Of a stretch of DNA of 64,000 nucleotides, positions 52,949-62,055 are shown piece after piece (the stretch's first letter is position 1; every line of letters starts with the position of its first letter). The stretch comes from Flavobacteriales bacterium CG_4_9_14_3_um_filter_40_17 (GTDB taxonomy: Bacteria > Bacteroidota > Bacteroidia > Flavobacteriales > Flavobacteriaceae). Below the pieces are notes generated by a model. That model was given only the letters and a program-made list of their open reading frames with translations. It was not told the origin of the DNA and did not search any database. The translations under genes and the position numbers were made by a program. Where the stretch lies: positions 1 to 64,000 of the forward strand of contig PFUR01000012.1 of NCBI GenBank assembly GCA_002790195.1, given 5' to 3'.

Positions 52949-53581
52949 ATGGCTTTACTTTCAAAACAACAAATGAATTTCGTTTACGGCATGGGTGCCG
53001 CTGTGGTTATTCTCGGTGCACTTTTCAAAATCCAACACTTTGAATTTGGATTTTTAACAGGAGGCTTGATGCTTACCTTCGGATTGGTTGTCGAAGCAGG
53101 CGTATTTGCACTTTCGGCTATTGATTCTGTTGACGAAGAATACGACTGGTCAATCGTTTACCCAGAATTAGCTAAAACAGGTAAGAAAAGCGATGAGCCT
53201 AAAGACGCACAAGGTATGCTTTCTCAAAAATTAGACAAAATCATGAAAGATGCCAACCTCGATTCCAACCTGATAGAGAGTTTGGGAAACAGCATCCGCA
53301 ACTTTGAAGGTGCGGCAAGGCAAATCGCCCCTACCGCGGATTCTATGAATGCTACCAAGCGATACAGTGAAGAACTTTCTTTGGCTGCCGCGCAAATGGA
53401 ATCGCTCAACAGCCTGTATAAAGTACAACTCGAAAGTGCCAGCAGACAAGCGGTTATCAACGATGAGGTTGTCGAAAATGCCGACAAACTCAAAAACCAA
53501 TTGCAATCACTCACGGCCAATCTATCTTCGCTGAATTCTGTTTACGGCGGTATGCTATCGGCTATGAACAGTAAAAATTAA
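52949..53581 (+). CDS. gldL: T9SS motor protein GldL
   Basis: The 210-residue inner-membrane protein has two membrane helices at the N-terminus (about 8-28 and 32-57) with the diagnostic LGALFKIQHFEFGFLTGGLM and an embedded Glu (LVVEAGVFALSAID). The rest is a long cytoplasmic helix. With GldM it forms the proton-driven rotary motor that powers T9SS and gliding. It lies 49 bp after gldK. Confidence 0.96.
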   Translation: MALLSKQQMNFVYGMGAAVVILGALFKIQHFEFGFLTGGLMLTFGLVVEAGVFALSAIDSVDEEYDWSIVYPELAKTGKKSDEPKDAQGMLSQKLDKIMKDANLDSNLIESLGNSIRNFEGAARQIAPTADSMNATKRYSEELSLAAAQMESLNSLYKVQLESASRQAVINDEVVENADKLKNQLQSLTANLSSLNSVYGGMLSAMNSKN

Positions 53582-53633
53582 ACCATTCCATTAGGGTTTT
53601 ATTAAATCAATTTATTAAACAAAAAACTAAAGA

Positions 53634-55187
53634 ATGGCATCAGCTAAACTATCACCAAGGCAAAAGATGATTAACCTCATGTATCTGGTTTTCATCGCCA
53701 TGTTGGCACTCAACGTATCAAAAGAAGTCATTTCGGCTTTTGGCGTGATGAACGAACGACTGGAAGAATCCAATACGGCAACTTCTTCGCGCAACGATAT
53801 TTTTATGGCCGGATTGGAACTCAAAGCGCAAGAACAACCCGCTAAATACGCAGGTTTAAGAGATAAATCAAAAAAGATAAATGTACTGACAGATGAATTT
53901 AACGATTACATTGAAAATCTAAAAATAGCTGCTAAAAAAACGGTCAAAGATCCAAAAGATTATGAGGTGATGGACAAAGCCAACTTTTTGGACGAACGAT
54001 TCTTTAACGGCGACCGGCTCGAAAAAAAAGGAAAGGAATTCTTACAAAAAATGGCTGACTACAAGAACGGCGTAGCTTCCATATTGGGCGAAAACTATCC
54101 GGATATTCAAGCTGATATTAACAAAAAATTTTCTACCGAAACTGTACCAAACAGGGATGGAAAAAAAATCGAATACCTGTCTTATCACTACAAGGGATTT
54201 CCTTTGATAGCTTCCATTGCCAAGTTTTCTCAGCTTCAGGCCGATGCCAAAAATGCGGAGTACCAAATCTTGTCAAGAATGTTGCAAGGCGAATTGACAG
54301 AGCAAGTCGATTTAAACAACTTTAAAACACTGCTTGACAGCAAAAAATCAGCATACTACCAAGGTGAGACTTTTAATGGTGAAATTGTAGTCGGTAAGAT
54401 AGATAGTGTTTCTCAACCTGACAGGGTAGAAATTTTGTTAGATGGAAGGCCTTTGGTAAAAGACAGAGACTTTGTTTTAAGAGGGGGTATTGTACAATTG
54501 AAAGTTCCATCCGGAAATGCAGGTGACCACAAAATAACCGGCACCTTGTTTTTTCAACAAGATGGAAAAGAGGCTAAAGTTTCAGTTGACCAGATATATT
54601 CGGTCATAGAAAAACCAAAAGAAGCGATTATCTCTGCAGACAAAATGAACGTTGTTTACCGTGGGGTTGACAACCCTATGACTATTTCCATAGCCGGGAT
54701 TGCAGCAAACAAAATTAACGCTAATGCGACAGGTCTCAATCGCGTCAGTGGTTCTGCATACGTCATGCGCCCTGGGGCAGGCAGGGCGGTAACCATCAAC
54801 GTGGTTGGCGAAATAGACGGTCAAAAAATCCCGACCTCAAAAGAGTTTAGGATCAAAGACATCCCACGCCCAACCGGAACCATCCGAGGCGAGGATGGCA
54901 ATGTCCAAATGCAACGCAACAGCCTTGAAATTTCAACTATTGGTGCTCAGCTTTTTGACTTTGACTTTGATTTAACCCTCAATGTAACCGGGTTCAAGTT
55001 CAAAGTGCCGAGCCAACCTACTATTCAGGTTGCCGGAAACAAACTCGATGCACGCGCTAAAAGTGCTTTGAGCAGAGCCGTTAAAGGCGATATCGTACAA
55101 ATTTTTGATATACAGGCCAATTTGGCCGGCAACAGTTCATACTTGCTTAAAAAGATTTCGCCTGTATTGATCGAGTTGACAAACTAA
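53634..55187 (+). CDS. gldM: T9SS motor protein GldM
   Basis: The 517-residue protein has a short cytoplasmic start (MASAKLSPRQKMINLMYLVF) leading into one membrane helix (INLMYLVFIAMLALNVSKEV) and a long periplasmic part of four domains. Phrases NVVYRGVDNPMTISIAGIAA and TSKEFRIKDIPRPTGTIRG are typical of the C-terminal Ig-like domains. It carries torque from the GldL ring across the periplasm to the GldK/N ring. It lies 52 bp after gldL and 12 bp before gldN. Confidence 0.96.
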   Translation: MASAKLSPRQKMINLMYLVFIAMLALNVSKEVISAFGVMNERLEESNTATSSRNDIFMAGLELKAQEQPAKYAGLRDKSKKINVLTDEFNDYIENLKIAAKKTVKDPKDYEVMDKANFLDERFFNGDRLEKKGKEFLQKMADYKNGVASILGENYPDIQADINKKFSTETVPNRDGKKIEYLSYHYKGFPLIASIAKFSQLQADAKNAEYQILSRMLQGELTEQVDLNNFKTLLDSKKSAYYQGETFNGEIVVGKIDSVSQPDRVEILLDGRPLVKDRDFVLRGGIVQLKVPSGNAGDHKITGTLFFQQDGKEAKVSVDQIYSVIEKPKEAIISADKMNVVYRGVDNPMTISIAGIAANKINANATGLNRVSGSAYVMRPGAGRAVTINVVGEIDGQKIPTSKEFRIKDIPRPTGTIRGEDGNVQMQRNSLEISTIGAQLFDFDFDLTLNVTGFKFKVPSQPTIQVAGNKLDARAKSALSRAVKGDIVQIFDIQANLAGNSSYLLKKISPVLIELTN

Positions 55188-55199
55188 AAAACTCATGCC

Positions 55200-56093
55200 A
55201 TGAATGTGCTAAAGAAATCGATTTGTTTTTGTTTGCTTCTGCTTTCAGGAAATGCCCTGATTGCGCAAGCTCATCTTCTCAATGCCTACACACCCGAGGA
55301 GGCTCAGATGATGCAAGAATTGGATAATATGGAAGATTATAAGCCCCTCGATTTTGGCTACATCGACAACCGCGATGTGCTTTGGTCCAAAACCGTTTGG
55401 GAAATTGTCGATTTGGATGAACGTGTAAACTTCCCATACTATTTCCCCGTTGATTCCGTAAACATGGATCCTTCTAGGAAATCCCTCTTCAATGTAATGC
55501 TCGATGGCATCAAAGAAGGAACCATTGCCGATGTTTATGTGGACAGTTATTTTAAAGAAAGATTGTCTTACGATGATATTTTGAAAACTTTGACAGCCAT
55601 TGACACCACCGACTTGGGTAAGGAACAGATTAATGCGGGAGAAGCATTGTCTGCCGAATATATTGACAAAAAAGAGATTACTTCTTACAATATAGAAGAA
55701 TACCATATCAAAGGAATTTGGTATTTCGACAAACGCTTGGGCGAACTTAAATACAGAATTCTTGGAATTGCACCTGTTTCAGCGGACGTAAATTTTTTGA
55801 ATGACGATTCGGAAACTTCGTTGGTCGAATTGTTTTGGGTCTGGTACCCGAGTGCACGCGAAACGCTACACCAAGCCAAAGTATTCAATGGTGATAACAC
55901 CGCCAGCCCGTTTGATTTTGACCGTTTGTTGATTTCTCGAAGATTCAATGGCATTATTTATCGGGAAGATAATATGTATGGGAACAGAAACGTAAAAGAC
56001 TATGTAACAGACAATGCACTGATGCAACTACTCGAATCGGATCGCATCAAAGAAAGCGTCCGAAACATCGAAATGGATATGTGGAATTATTAG
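55200..56093 (+). CDS. gldN: T9SS periplasmic protein GldN
   Basis: The 297-residue protein has a signal peptide (SICFCLLLLSGNALIAQ). The mature protein begins with DIDNRDVLWSKTVWEIVDLD-type sequence (GYIDNRDVLWSKTVWEIVDL) and contains FFWVWYP-like LVELFWVWYPSARETLHQAK and FDRLLISRRFNGIIYREDN, all characteristic of GldN/PorN. It binds GldK in the periplasmic ring. It ends the gldKLMN cluster, and a -7 box for the next gene follows. Confidence 0.96.
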   Translation: MNVLKKSICFCLLLLSGNALIAQAHLLNAYTPEEAQMMQELDNMEDYKPLDFGYIDNRDVLWSKTVWEIVDLDERVNFPYYFPVDSVNMDPSRKSLFNVMLDGIKEGTIADVYVDSYFKERLSYDDILKTLTAIDTTDLGKEQINAGEALSAEYIDKKEITSYNIEEYHIKGIWYFDKRLGELKYRILGIAPVSADVNFLNDDSETSLVELFWVWYPSARETLHQAKVFNGDNTASPFDFDRLLISRRFNGIIYREDNMYGNRNVKDYVTDNALMQLLESDRIKESVRNIEMDMWNY

Positions 56094-56110
56094 TTCCGCA
56101 AAATAAAGAC

Positions 56111-56118
56111 TACCTTTG
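56111..56118 (+). promoter_or_regulatory. -7 box of the FAD oxidoreductase gene
   Basis: TACCTTTG is a perfect TAnnTTTG box, 27 bp before the chosen ATG at 56146. It argues that the gene has its own promoter and that the TTG at 56116 is not the start. Confidence 0.45.
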
Positions 56119-56145
56119 ACCCTTGCCAAAAACGAGGGTTTTTTT

Positions 56146-57210
56146 ATGAAAAAGTTTGACTTTCTAATCGTTGGGCTCGGCCTTTCGGGTATCTCTTTTT
56201 GTGAACAATTAGAAGCCGGGGGGCATTCTTTTTTGGTTTATGAAAAAGGAACTGACGCGAGTGCATCGACCGTAGCCGGAGGCCTTTACAACCCTGTCGT
56301 GCTAAAAAAATTCACGCCTATTTGGAACGCTACCGAGCAATCAAAAACAGCCCTTACCTTTTACACGCGATTGGAACAGAAATTGCAAACGCAATTGGAT
56401 TATAAATTGCCCGTACTGAGAAAATTGGCAAACGCTCGAGAGGGAGAGCTTTGGAAAGAAGCCAGTCAAAAAGAAACCCTGAAAGAATTCCTCGATTCAG
56501 AAGTGCTTTTAAATGACAATCCGCACATCCTTGCAGAATTTGGTTTTGGAAAAGTGAAACATACCGGACGAATAGACACAGGCAAACTGCTTATAGCCTA
56601 TGCAGATTATCTGAGGTCAAAACAACTGTTGGTTCAAGAGAAAATCGAATATACCAACATAAAACACACTTCCTATGGCGTTATTTACCATAATAAAGTA
56701 TATCGGTTTGTCGTGTTTTGCGAAGGCTGCGGTCTGCTCAAAAACCCATTTTTCAATTATCTGCCATTGATAGAAAACAAGGGCGAACTGCTTCAGATAT
56801 TCGCACCCGGGCTACAACTCGAAAAAATATTGAAAGGTCCGATTTTTATTATCCCAATCAAGAAGGATCGCTATTTGGCAGGAACTACCTACGATCACCA
56901 ATTCACCAACCGATTGCCTACTGCTGAGTCTAAAAATCTTATCATTTCAAAATTAAAAACAATGGTAGATTGCGAATTTACGGTTGAAGACCACTTTCTC
57001 GGTTTCAGGCCTACCGTGCTTGACCGAAGGCCATTACTTGGTAAACATCCGATACAAACCAGATTGGCGTTGTTAAACGGAATGGGTACGCGCGGCGTAT
57101 TGCTAGCACCATCTATGGCAAAAAACTTGTATTGTTATTTGTTGTTTGATATACCCCTAGACAAAGAAATAGATATCAGAAGATACGAAAAACGACTGAA
57201 GCGAGATTAA
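56146..57210 (+). CDS. FAD-dependent oxidoreductase (DAO/glycine-oxidase-like)
   Basis: The ATG at 56146 gives 354 residues beginning MKKFDFLIVGLGLSGISFCE, a Rossmann FAD motif (GLGLSG). A DAO-type body follows, with RVVGGLYNP-like VAGGLYNPVVLKKFTPIW, NKGELLQIF and the C-terminal FRPTVLDRRPLLGKHP and NGMGTRGVLLAPSMAKNLY, where the last Gly-rich loop closes the FAD site. The substrate is probably an amine or amino acid. It follows gldN but has its own -7 box. It overlaps the convergent DUF983 gene by 4 bp at its 3' end. Confidence 0.88.
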   Translation: MKKFDFLIVGLGLSGISFCEQLEAGGHSFLVYEKGTDASASTVAGGLYNPVVLKKFTPIWNATEQSKTALTFYTRLEQKLQTQLDYKLPVLRKLANAREGELWKEASQKETLKEFLDSEVLLNDNPHILAEFGFGKVKHTGRIDTGKLLIAYADYLRSKQLLVQEKIEYTNIKHTSYGVIYHNKVYRFVVFCEGCGLLKNPFFNYLPLIENKGELLQIFAPGLQLEKILKGPIFIIPIKKDRYLAGTTYDHQFTNRLPTAESKNLIISKLKTMVDCEFTVEDHFLGFRPTVLDRRPLLGKHPIQTRLALLNGMGTRGVLLAPSMAKNLYCYLLFDIPLDKEIDIRRYEKRLKRD

Positions 57211-57584
57211 TCTCCCTGGTATTTTATAAATATATTAATCCAAATATTTCTTGAAACCCTTAAAATAAAAGGCAGTAGGACAATCATCCCAACAAAAATT
57301 GAAATAAATGAAGTCAATAACGACAAGCCCAATATTAAAAAAGTAATAACAAAAATAGCCGTTGCAATCGCCACGCCAACTGCGTAACTCACATACATAG
57401 AACCATAAAAAAAAGAGGGCTCTATCATGTATTTCAAATGACAATGACTACACTTCTTACGCATTTTCAAAGTTTCAGACAAATGATATGGATTGTTGTC
57501 CTCATACATCGACTCATTTTGACATTTCGGACAACTTCCTGTTAAAATGCTATTTAGTTTCGTCCCTTTTTTTAACATTTGCAA
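57207..57584 (-). CDS. DUF983 zinc-finger membrane protein
   Basis: The 125-residue protein has two CxxC pairs at the N-terminus (GSCPKCQNESMYEDNN and KCSHCHLKYMIEPSFFYGSM), followed by two membrane segments (about 63-85 and 90-112). This is the DUF983 plan seen in Bacteroidota and Alphaproteobacteria. The EPSFFYGSMYVSYA junction is typical. Met3 is an alternative start. It is convergent with the FAD oxidoreductase gene. Function unknown. Confidence 0.88.
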   Translation of the reverse strand: MQMLKKGTKLNSILTGSCPKCQNESMYEDNNPYHLSETLKMRKKCSHCHLKYMIEPSFFYGSMYVSYAVGVAIATAIFVITFLILGLSLLTSFISIFVGMIVLLPFILRVSRNIWINIFIKYQGD

Positions 57585-57661
57585 AAAAATTTAAAATCAC
57601 GTTTTTCGGTTTGCAAAAATAGTCTTTTTAAAAACCAATCGTGTAACATCAGTCACATAAA

Positions 57662-59569
57662 ATGCTCAACGTACACAACCTGACCGTTTCCTTTTCGGGA
57701 ACAAACCTTTTTGAGGGAATCACTTTTAAGTTAGATGCCGGAGACCGCGTGGGTTTGGTCGGTAAAAATGGCGCAGGTAAATCGACCCTCCTGAAAGTTT
57801 TGGCAGGCGATTTTGCACCCGACGGGGGTGCAATTGCTACCGATAAATCACTCAGAATGGGATTCCTGCGACAAGACATCGATTTTGTTCCCGGAAGAAC
57901 TGTTCTCGAAGAAGCCTACCAGGCTTTCACGGAAATCAAATCCATCGAACAAAAATTGCACTACATCAATGAGCAGCTCGTCAGTCGAACCGATTATGAA
58001 AGTGAAGGATATCATCAGCTAATGGTCGATTTAAGCGATTTTACTCACCGTTTCGACCTCATCGGGGGATATAACTACGAAGGCGATGCCGAACGTATTT
58101 TGCTGGGACTGGGTTTCAAACGAACTGATTTCGAAAAAATTACCGACACTTTTTCAGGCGGGTGGCGCATGCGTATAGAGTTGGCCAAACTCTTGCTTCA
58201 GAAAAATGATGTACTGCTTTTAGATGAGCCGACCAACCACTTAGACATCGAATCGATTATTTGGTTGGAACAATTTTTGAAAAATTTTTCGGGCGTAGTT
58301 GTCATCGTTTCACACGACAAAATGTTTTTGGACAACGTGACCAACCGAACCATCGAAATATCGCTGGGAAGGATTTACGATTACAACAAACCCTATTCGG
58401 AATATCTGATCCTGCGACAAGAAATCCGCCAACTACAGCTCAATTCGCAAAAAAATCAAGATAAGCAAATTCAGCAAACGGAGAAATTGATAGAAAAATT
58501 CCGAGCCAAAGCTTCCAAAGCTTCTATGGCACAATCGCTGATTAAAAAATTGGATAAAATAGACCGCATCGAGGTGGACGAGGAAGATAACAGTGTGATG
58601 AACATTCGGTTTTCGGTATCTGTTCAACCGGGTCGGGTGGTGGTTGAAGCCAATCATGTAGGCAAGAGTTATGGTGATAATCAGGTTTTGGAGGATGTCA
58701 GTATCTTGATTGAGCGCGGGAGCAAAACGGCTTTTGTGGGTCAAAACGGCATGGGAAAATCGACTTTTGCCAAGATTATCGTAAATGAAATATCGCACAA
58801 AGGCACTTCAAAGCTGGGCCACAATGTACATATCGGGTATTTTGCACAGAATCAAGCAGAATATTTGGATGGCGAAATTACCTTGCTCGAAACCATGGAA
58901 CATGCCGCAACAGATTCTAATCGGAGCAGGGTGCGCGACATGCTGGGCGCATTTCTCTTCAGAGGCGATGAAGTAGAGAAAAAAGTAAAAGTTCTTTCGG
59001 GTGGCGAAAGAAACAGGTTGGCACTGTGCAAGATGCTTCTGCAGCCCATCAATGTGTTGGTGATGGACGAACCCACCAACCACTTGGACATCAAATCGAA
59101 AAACGTATTAAAACAAGCGCTACAAAAATTTGACGGTACCTTGATACTCATTTCCCATGACCGCGATTTTTTACAAGGACTGACCAATAAAGTCTATGAA
59201 TTTAAAGACCTTAAAATCAAAGAATATTTGGGGGATATCAACTTCTTCCTCGAACAACGCAAAGCGGCAGATTTCAGAGAGATAGAACTGAAAAAAGTGG
59301 CTGCACCCCAAAAGATAAAATCCATTAAGGCACAGCCTGTCGATTCCGAAGCGCAAAAAGAGCAAAAAAAACAGCAGAAACAGCTGCAAAACATCGAAGG
59401 GGAAATTGAACAATTAGAAAATGGAATCGCCTCGTTAAACAAAAAAATTGCTTCGGCGCAAGAACAGGGACGTGCGTTGAACCAGCATGATTTCGAAGAA
59501 TTGGAGAAAAAACAAACCCGCCTCGCAAGCCTGATGGAGCAATGGGAAGAAATACAAAGTAATCACTAA
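57662..59569 (+). CDS. ABC-F family ATPase
   Basis: The 635-residue soluble protein has two ABC domains. The first has Walker A GLVGKNGAGKSTLL, signature FSGGWRMRIELAKLL and Walker B LLLDEPTNHLDIESI; the second has FVGQNGMGKST, LSGGERNRLALCKML and VLVMDEPTNHLDIKSK. A linker helix pair (about 245-300, KNQDKQIQQTEKLIEKFRAK) and a C-terminal Gln-rich coiled coil follow. ABC-F proteins act on the ribosome (translation factors or resistance). The resistance role is not suggested by context. The C-terminal coiled coil points to the Uup-like group. Confidence 0.92.
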   Translation: MLNVHNLTVSFSGTNLFEGITFKLDAGDRVGLVGKNGAGKSTLLKVLAGDFAPDGGAIATDKSLRMGFLRQDIDFVPGRTVLEEAYQAFTEIKSIEQKLHYINEQLVSRTDYESEGYHQLMVDLSDFTHRFDLIGGYNYEGDAERILLGLGFKRTDFEKITDTFSGGWRMRIELAKLLLQKNDVLLLDEPTNHLDIESIIWLEQFLKNFSGVVVIVSHDKMFLDNVTNRTIEISLGRIYDYNKPYSEYLILRQEIRQLQLNSQKNQDKQIQQTEKLIEKFRAKASKASMAQSLIKKLDKIDRIEVDEEDNSVMNIRFSVSVQPGRVVVEANHVGKSYGDNQVLEDVSILIERGSKTAFVGQNGMGKSTFAKIIVNEISHKGTSKLGHNVHIGYFAQNQAEYLDGEITLLETMEHAATDSNRSRVRDMLGAFLFRGDEVEKKVKVLSGGERNRLALCKMLLQPINVLVMDEPTNHLDIKSKNVLKQALQKFDGTLILISHDRDFLQGLTNKVYEFKDLKIKEYLGDINFFLEQRKAADFREIELKKVAAPQKIKSIKAQPVDSEAQKEQKKQQKQLQNIEGEIEQLENGIASLNKKIASAQEQGRALNQHDFEELEKKQTRLASLMEQWEEIQSNH

Positions 59570-59633
59570 TTTGAAAATGTAACTATTTGAAAATGTAGCG
59601 ATTTTGAAATGTACTGATTTGAAAATGTGGAAA
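59570..59633. repeat. Four degenerate 16-bp tandem repeats
   Basis: The unit TTTGAAAATGTAnnnn recurs at 59570, 59586, 59602 (one shifted base) and 59618, with an exact period of 16 bp. It starts within 1 bp of the ABC-F stop codon. It is non-coding. Confidence 0.65.
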
Positions 59634-59656
59634 TGTGAATGTGTCAATTTTCAAAT
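59617..59656. terminator. Stem-loop between the convergent ABC-F and Lrp genes
   Basis: ATTTGAAAAT (59617-59626) pairs perfectly with ATTTTCAAAT (59647-59656) over a 20-base loop. It sits between two convergent genes and could end both transcripts. The stem is weak in G/C. Confidence 0.35.
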
Positions 59657-59659
59657 TAT

Positions 59660-60124
59660 CTAAACTCCCATCGAAAAAGCCGTCGTGTTTTTAACTTCGC
59701 TGATCATAAACGAACTATGTGTGCTGCCAATGTGTTGCAAAGTAGTCAATTTGGTAACCATAAAATTCCGGTATTCTTCCATACTGCCGACACTTATTTT
59801 CAAAATATAATCGTAGTCGCCGCTCACGTGGAAACACTCCAAAACCTCATTTAACAAAACCACTTCACTTTCAAATTTTGTCAGGTACTCTTTGGTGTGC
59901 TGTACGAGTTTGATGTGGCAAAAAACCACGAAGCCTTTGCTAATTTTTTTCCGGTCTAACAGGGCAACATAACTTGAAATTACCCCTTCCCTTTCTAATT
60001 TTTTAATTCTTTCATACACCGCCGTCGAAGACAGTTCTAAACGCATAGAAAGTTCCTTGATCGTTTTTTTTGCATCAGCCTGAAGTAGGTTTAATAACTT
60101 TCTGTCGGTGTCATCTAAAATCAT
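59660..60124 (-). CDS. Lrp/AsnC family transcriptional regulator
   Basis: The 154-residue protein has an N-terminal helix-turn-helix (DRKLLNLLQADAKKTIKELS, RLELSSTAVYERIKKLEREG) and a C-terminal RAM ligand-binding domain (GFVVFCHIKLVQHTKEYLTK, CFHVSGDYDYILKISVGSME). This is the standard Lrp/AsnC plan. It is divergent from the methionine-gamma-lyase-like gene at 60297 across a 172-bp A/T-rich region, so it most likely controls that gene in response to an amino acid such as methionine. Confidence 0.94.
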   Translation of the reverse strand: MILDDTDRKLLNLLQADAKKTIKELSMRLELSSTAVYERIKKLEREGVISSYVALLDRKKISKGFVVFCHIKLVQHTKEYLTKFESEVVLLNEVLECFHVSGDYDYILKISVGSMEEYRNFMVTKLTTLQHIGSTHSSFMISEVKNTTAFSMGV

Positions 60125-60168
60125 AAGTTGTCTCCAATAAATTTTCTAAACTAATCCAAATCAAGAGG

Positions 60169-60176
60169 CAAATTTA
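60169..60176 (-). promoter_or_regulatory. -7 box of the Lrp-type regulator gene
   Basis: On the minus strand TAAATTTG is a perfect TAnnTTTG box, 44 bp before the start codon. The rest of the intergenic region (60177-60296) is very A/T-rich, with repeated AATATTTA words (near 60195 and 60230) that might be Lrp contact sites. Confidence 0.35.
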
Positions 60177-60296
60177 GATTTATTTTCTTATAATATTTAC
60201 ATAATTAATATAATGTTCTACAATATGAATATTTAACAGATTTTAAAACTAAATAATAAGATATTTGACTTGATATTTATCATAAAATCAAACTTC

Positions 60297-61499
60297 ATGA
60301 AACCTTTTCATCCTGCCGACAACATTCAAGACCTGCAATATTTCGGGGAATTTGGTGGCGTCAACCCGTCCATCTCCGATTCATCTACCTACACTTTTCT
60401 ATCCGCCAAAAGCATGTTCGACACTTTTGAAGGAAAAATGGAAGGCTGTTATTTGTACACCCGCCATTCATCGCCGAGTAACCTCTATCTGGGCCAGGCA
60501 TTAGCAGCCATGGAAGGAACAGAAACTGCGAATGTAACAGCCTCCGGAATGGGTGCTATCACCGGCGTACTGTTGCAACTCTGCCAAGCGGGCGACCACA
60601 TCGTCTCCAGCCGGACGATTTACGGTGGGACGTACGCTTTTATGAAAAATTTCCTGAGCAAGTTGAACATTCAAACTTCCTTTGTCAATATTTTAGACTT
60701 AAAAAAAGTGGAAGCAGCCATCAAACCAAACACCAAGCTACTGTATTGTGAGTCTGTGAGCAATCCGCTGCTGGAAGTGGCAGACCTTGAGTCTTTATCC
60801 AAAATCGCCAAAAAACACAAATTGCCTTTGGTAGTTGACAATACTTTTTCACCTTTGAGTATTGCGCCGGCTAAATTTGGCGTGGACGTGGTTCTTCACA
60901 GCCTGACTAAATTCATCAACGGAAGCAGCGATGCCGTTGGCGGTGTCACTTGTGCCAGTCAGGCATTTATCGATCAACTGCGGAGCGTCAACGATGGAGC
61001 CAATATGCTGTTGGGACCAACAATGGACAGCCTCCGGGCAGCAAGTATCCTCAAAAACTTGCGGACTTTGCACGTTCGGATCAAACAACACGGCCACAAC
61101 GCTTTTTACTTGGCAAAGAAATTTGAAAAAGACGGGCTCAAAGTCGTCTATCCGGGCTTAGAAAGCCACATGAGCCACCCGACTTTCAAAAAAATGATGA
61201 ATGAAGAATACGGCTATGGCGGAATGATGACCATCGATGTGAAAACTTCTCAAAAAGCCAACGAACTGATGGAGCTGATGCAAAAACAAAACTTGGGTTA
61301 CCTCGCGGTAAGTTTGGGCTTTTATAAAACGCTTTTCAGTTCGCCGGGAGCTTCCACCTCTTCCGAAATTCCCGAAGAGGATCAAAAACAGATGGGTCTT
61401 TCGGAAGGATTAATACGCTTTTCAATTGGGCTGGACAATGACATCGAAAGAACTTATCAATCGATGAAACGATGCATGAAAGAAGTGGGGGTTTTATAA
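60297..61499 (+). CDS. Cys/Met metabolism PLP enzyme (methionine gamma-lyase-like)
   Basis: The ATG at 60297 gives 400 residues beginning MKPFHPADNIQDLQYFGEFG. The fold-type I PLP enzyme has YTRHSSPSNLYLGQALAAME, TVTASGMGAITG-like NVTASGMGAITGVLLQ, the Asp in VVDNTFSPL and the PLP Lys205 in VVLHSLTKFINGSSDAVGG. Such enzymes split methionine, homocysteine or cystathionine, or add sulfur; the exact one cannot be fixed, but the pairing with an Lrp regulator suits a degradative gamma-lyase. A start at 60270 would add nine unlikely residues. Confidence 0.88.
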   Translation: MKPFHPADNIQDLQYFGEFGGVNPSISDSSTYTFLSAKSMFDTFEGKMEGCYLYTRHSSPSNLYLGQALAAMEGTETANVTASGMGAITGVLLQLCQAGDHIVSSRTIYGGTYAFMKNFLSKLNIQTSFVNILDLKKVEAAIKPNTKLLYCESVSNPLLEVADLESLSKIAKKHKLPLVVDNTFSPLSIAPAKFGVDVVLHSLTKFINGSSDAVGGVTCASQAFIDQLRSVNDGANMLLGPTMDSLRAASILKNLRTLHVRIKQHGHNAFYLAKKFEKDGLKVVYPGLESHMSHPTFKKMMNEEYGYGGMMTIDVKTSQKANELMELMQKQNLGYLAVSLGFYKTLFSSPGASTSSEIPEEDQKQMGLSEGLIRFSIGLDNDIERTYQSMKRCMKEVGVL

Positions 61500-62055
61500 A
61501 ACGAGATACGGCATAGCAAAACCTCATTTTGTCACATTGAAAAGGGTGTGTTTTGAAGCTACGCCTACCCCGATAAAATTTTTATATTCAAGGTGACTTC
61601 TAAAACAACTATTTAATTGCAACAGATGGAAACTATAAAACTAGATATACAAAGGCCAAATGCTAAAAAATGATGAAGGAACTTGCTGACTTAAATACAA
61701 TAAAAATCTAAAAAGGATAACAAATCGTAGCCCAAGGCTTAAATCTTGAGCTATGAAAATAGACCACACTTCAAAACTGCCTGAATGGTTTAACATATTG
61801 ATTTTCATTAGGAAATAAGCCATAACCCCAGGAGGGATGAAATCTTGATTGACGAATTCCAACTGCCCGTCAGGCGAACCTTAACAATAAAAAGAATAAA
61901 TATCAACAGACAAAGAAAGCCAATCCTTGATGCAACATCAATAGATTAGCTTTTCTGTAAGATTTAGTAAAATCCACGGTAGGATTAAACTTAAAGGATA
62001 TGATAATCAGGATCTGAATCAATACTCAGAAAAAATATCATGTCTTGGTTTTCTT
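61500..62055. other. Long intergenic region without a gene; one REP-like palindrome
   Basis: About 556 bp lie between the PLP enzyme and the superoxide dismutase gene. No frame longer than about 70 codons has any coding look. The only structure noted is an imperfect 26-bp palindrome at 61728-61753 and a small perfect one (TTGATGCAACATCAA, 61928-61942). It may hold remnants of a mobile repeat. Confidence 0.45.
61728..61753. repeat. Imperfect 26-bp palindrome, possibly REP-like
   Basis: TAGCCCAAGGCTT (61728-61740) pairs with AAATCTTGAGCTA (61741-61753) at 10 of 13 positions plus one G-T pair. It has no coding context. Similar gene-free palindromes are common in Bacteroidota genomes, but a second copy was not seen in this window. 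Confidence 0.4.

Noticed and set aside
61641-61862. 73-codon minus-strand frame in the gene-free stretch
   Set aside because: The translation has no recognisable pattern, no signal, and crosses the palindrome. Codon use does not look like neighbours.
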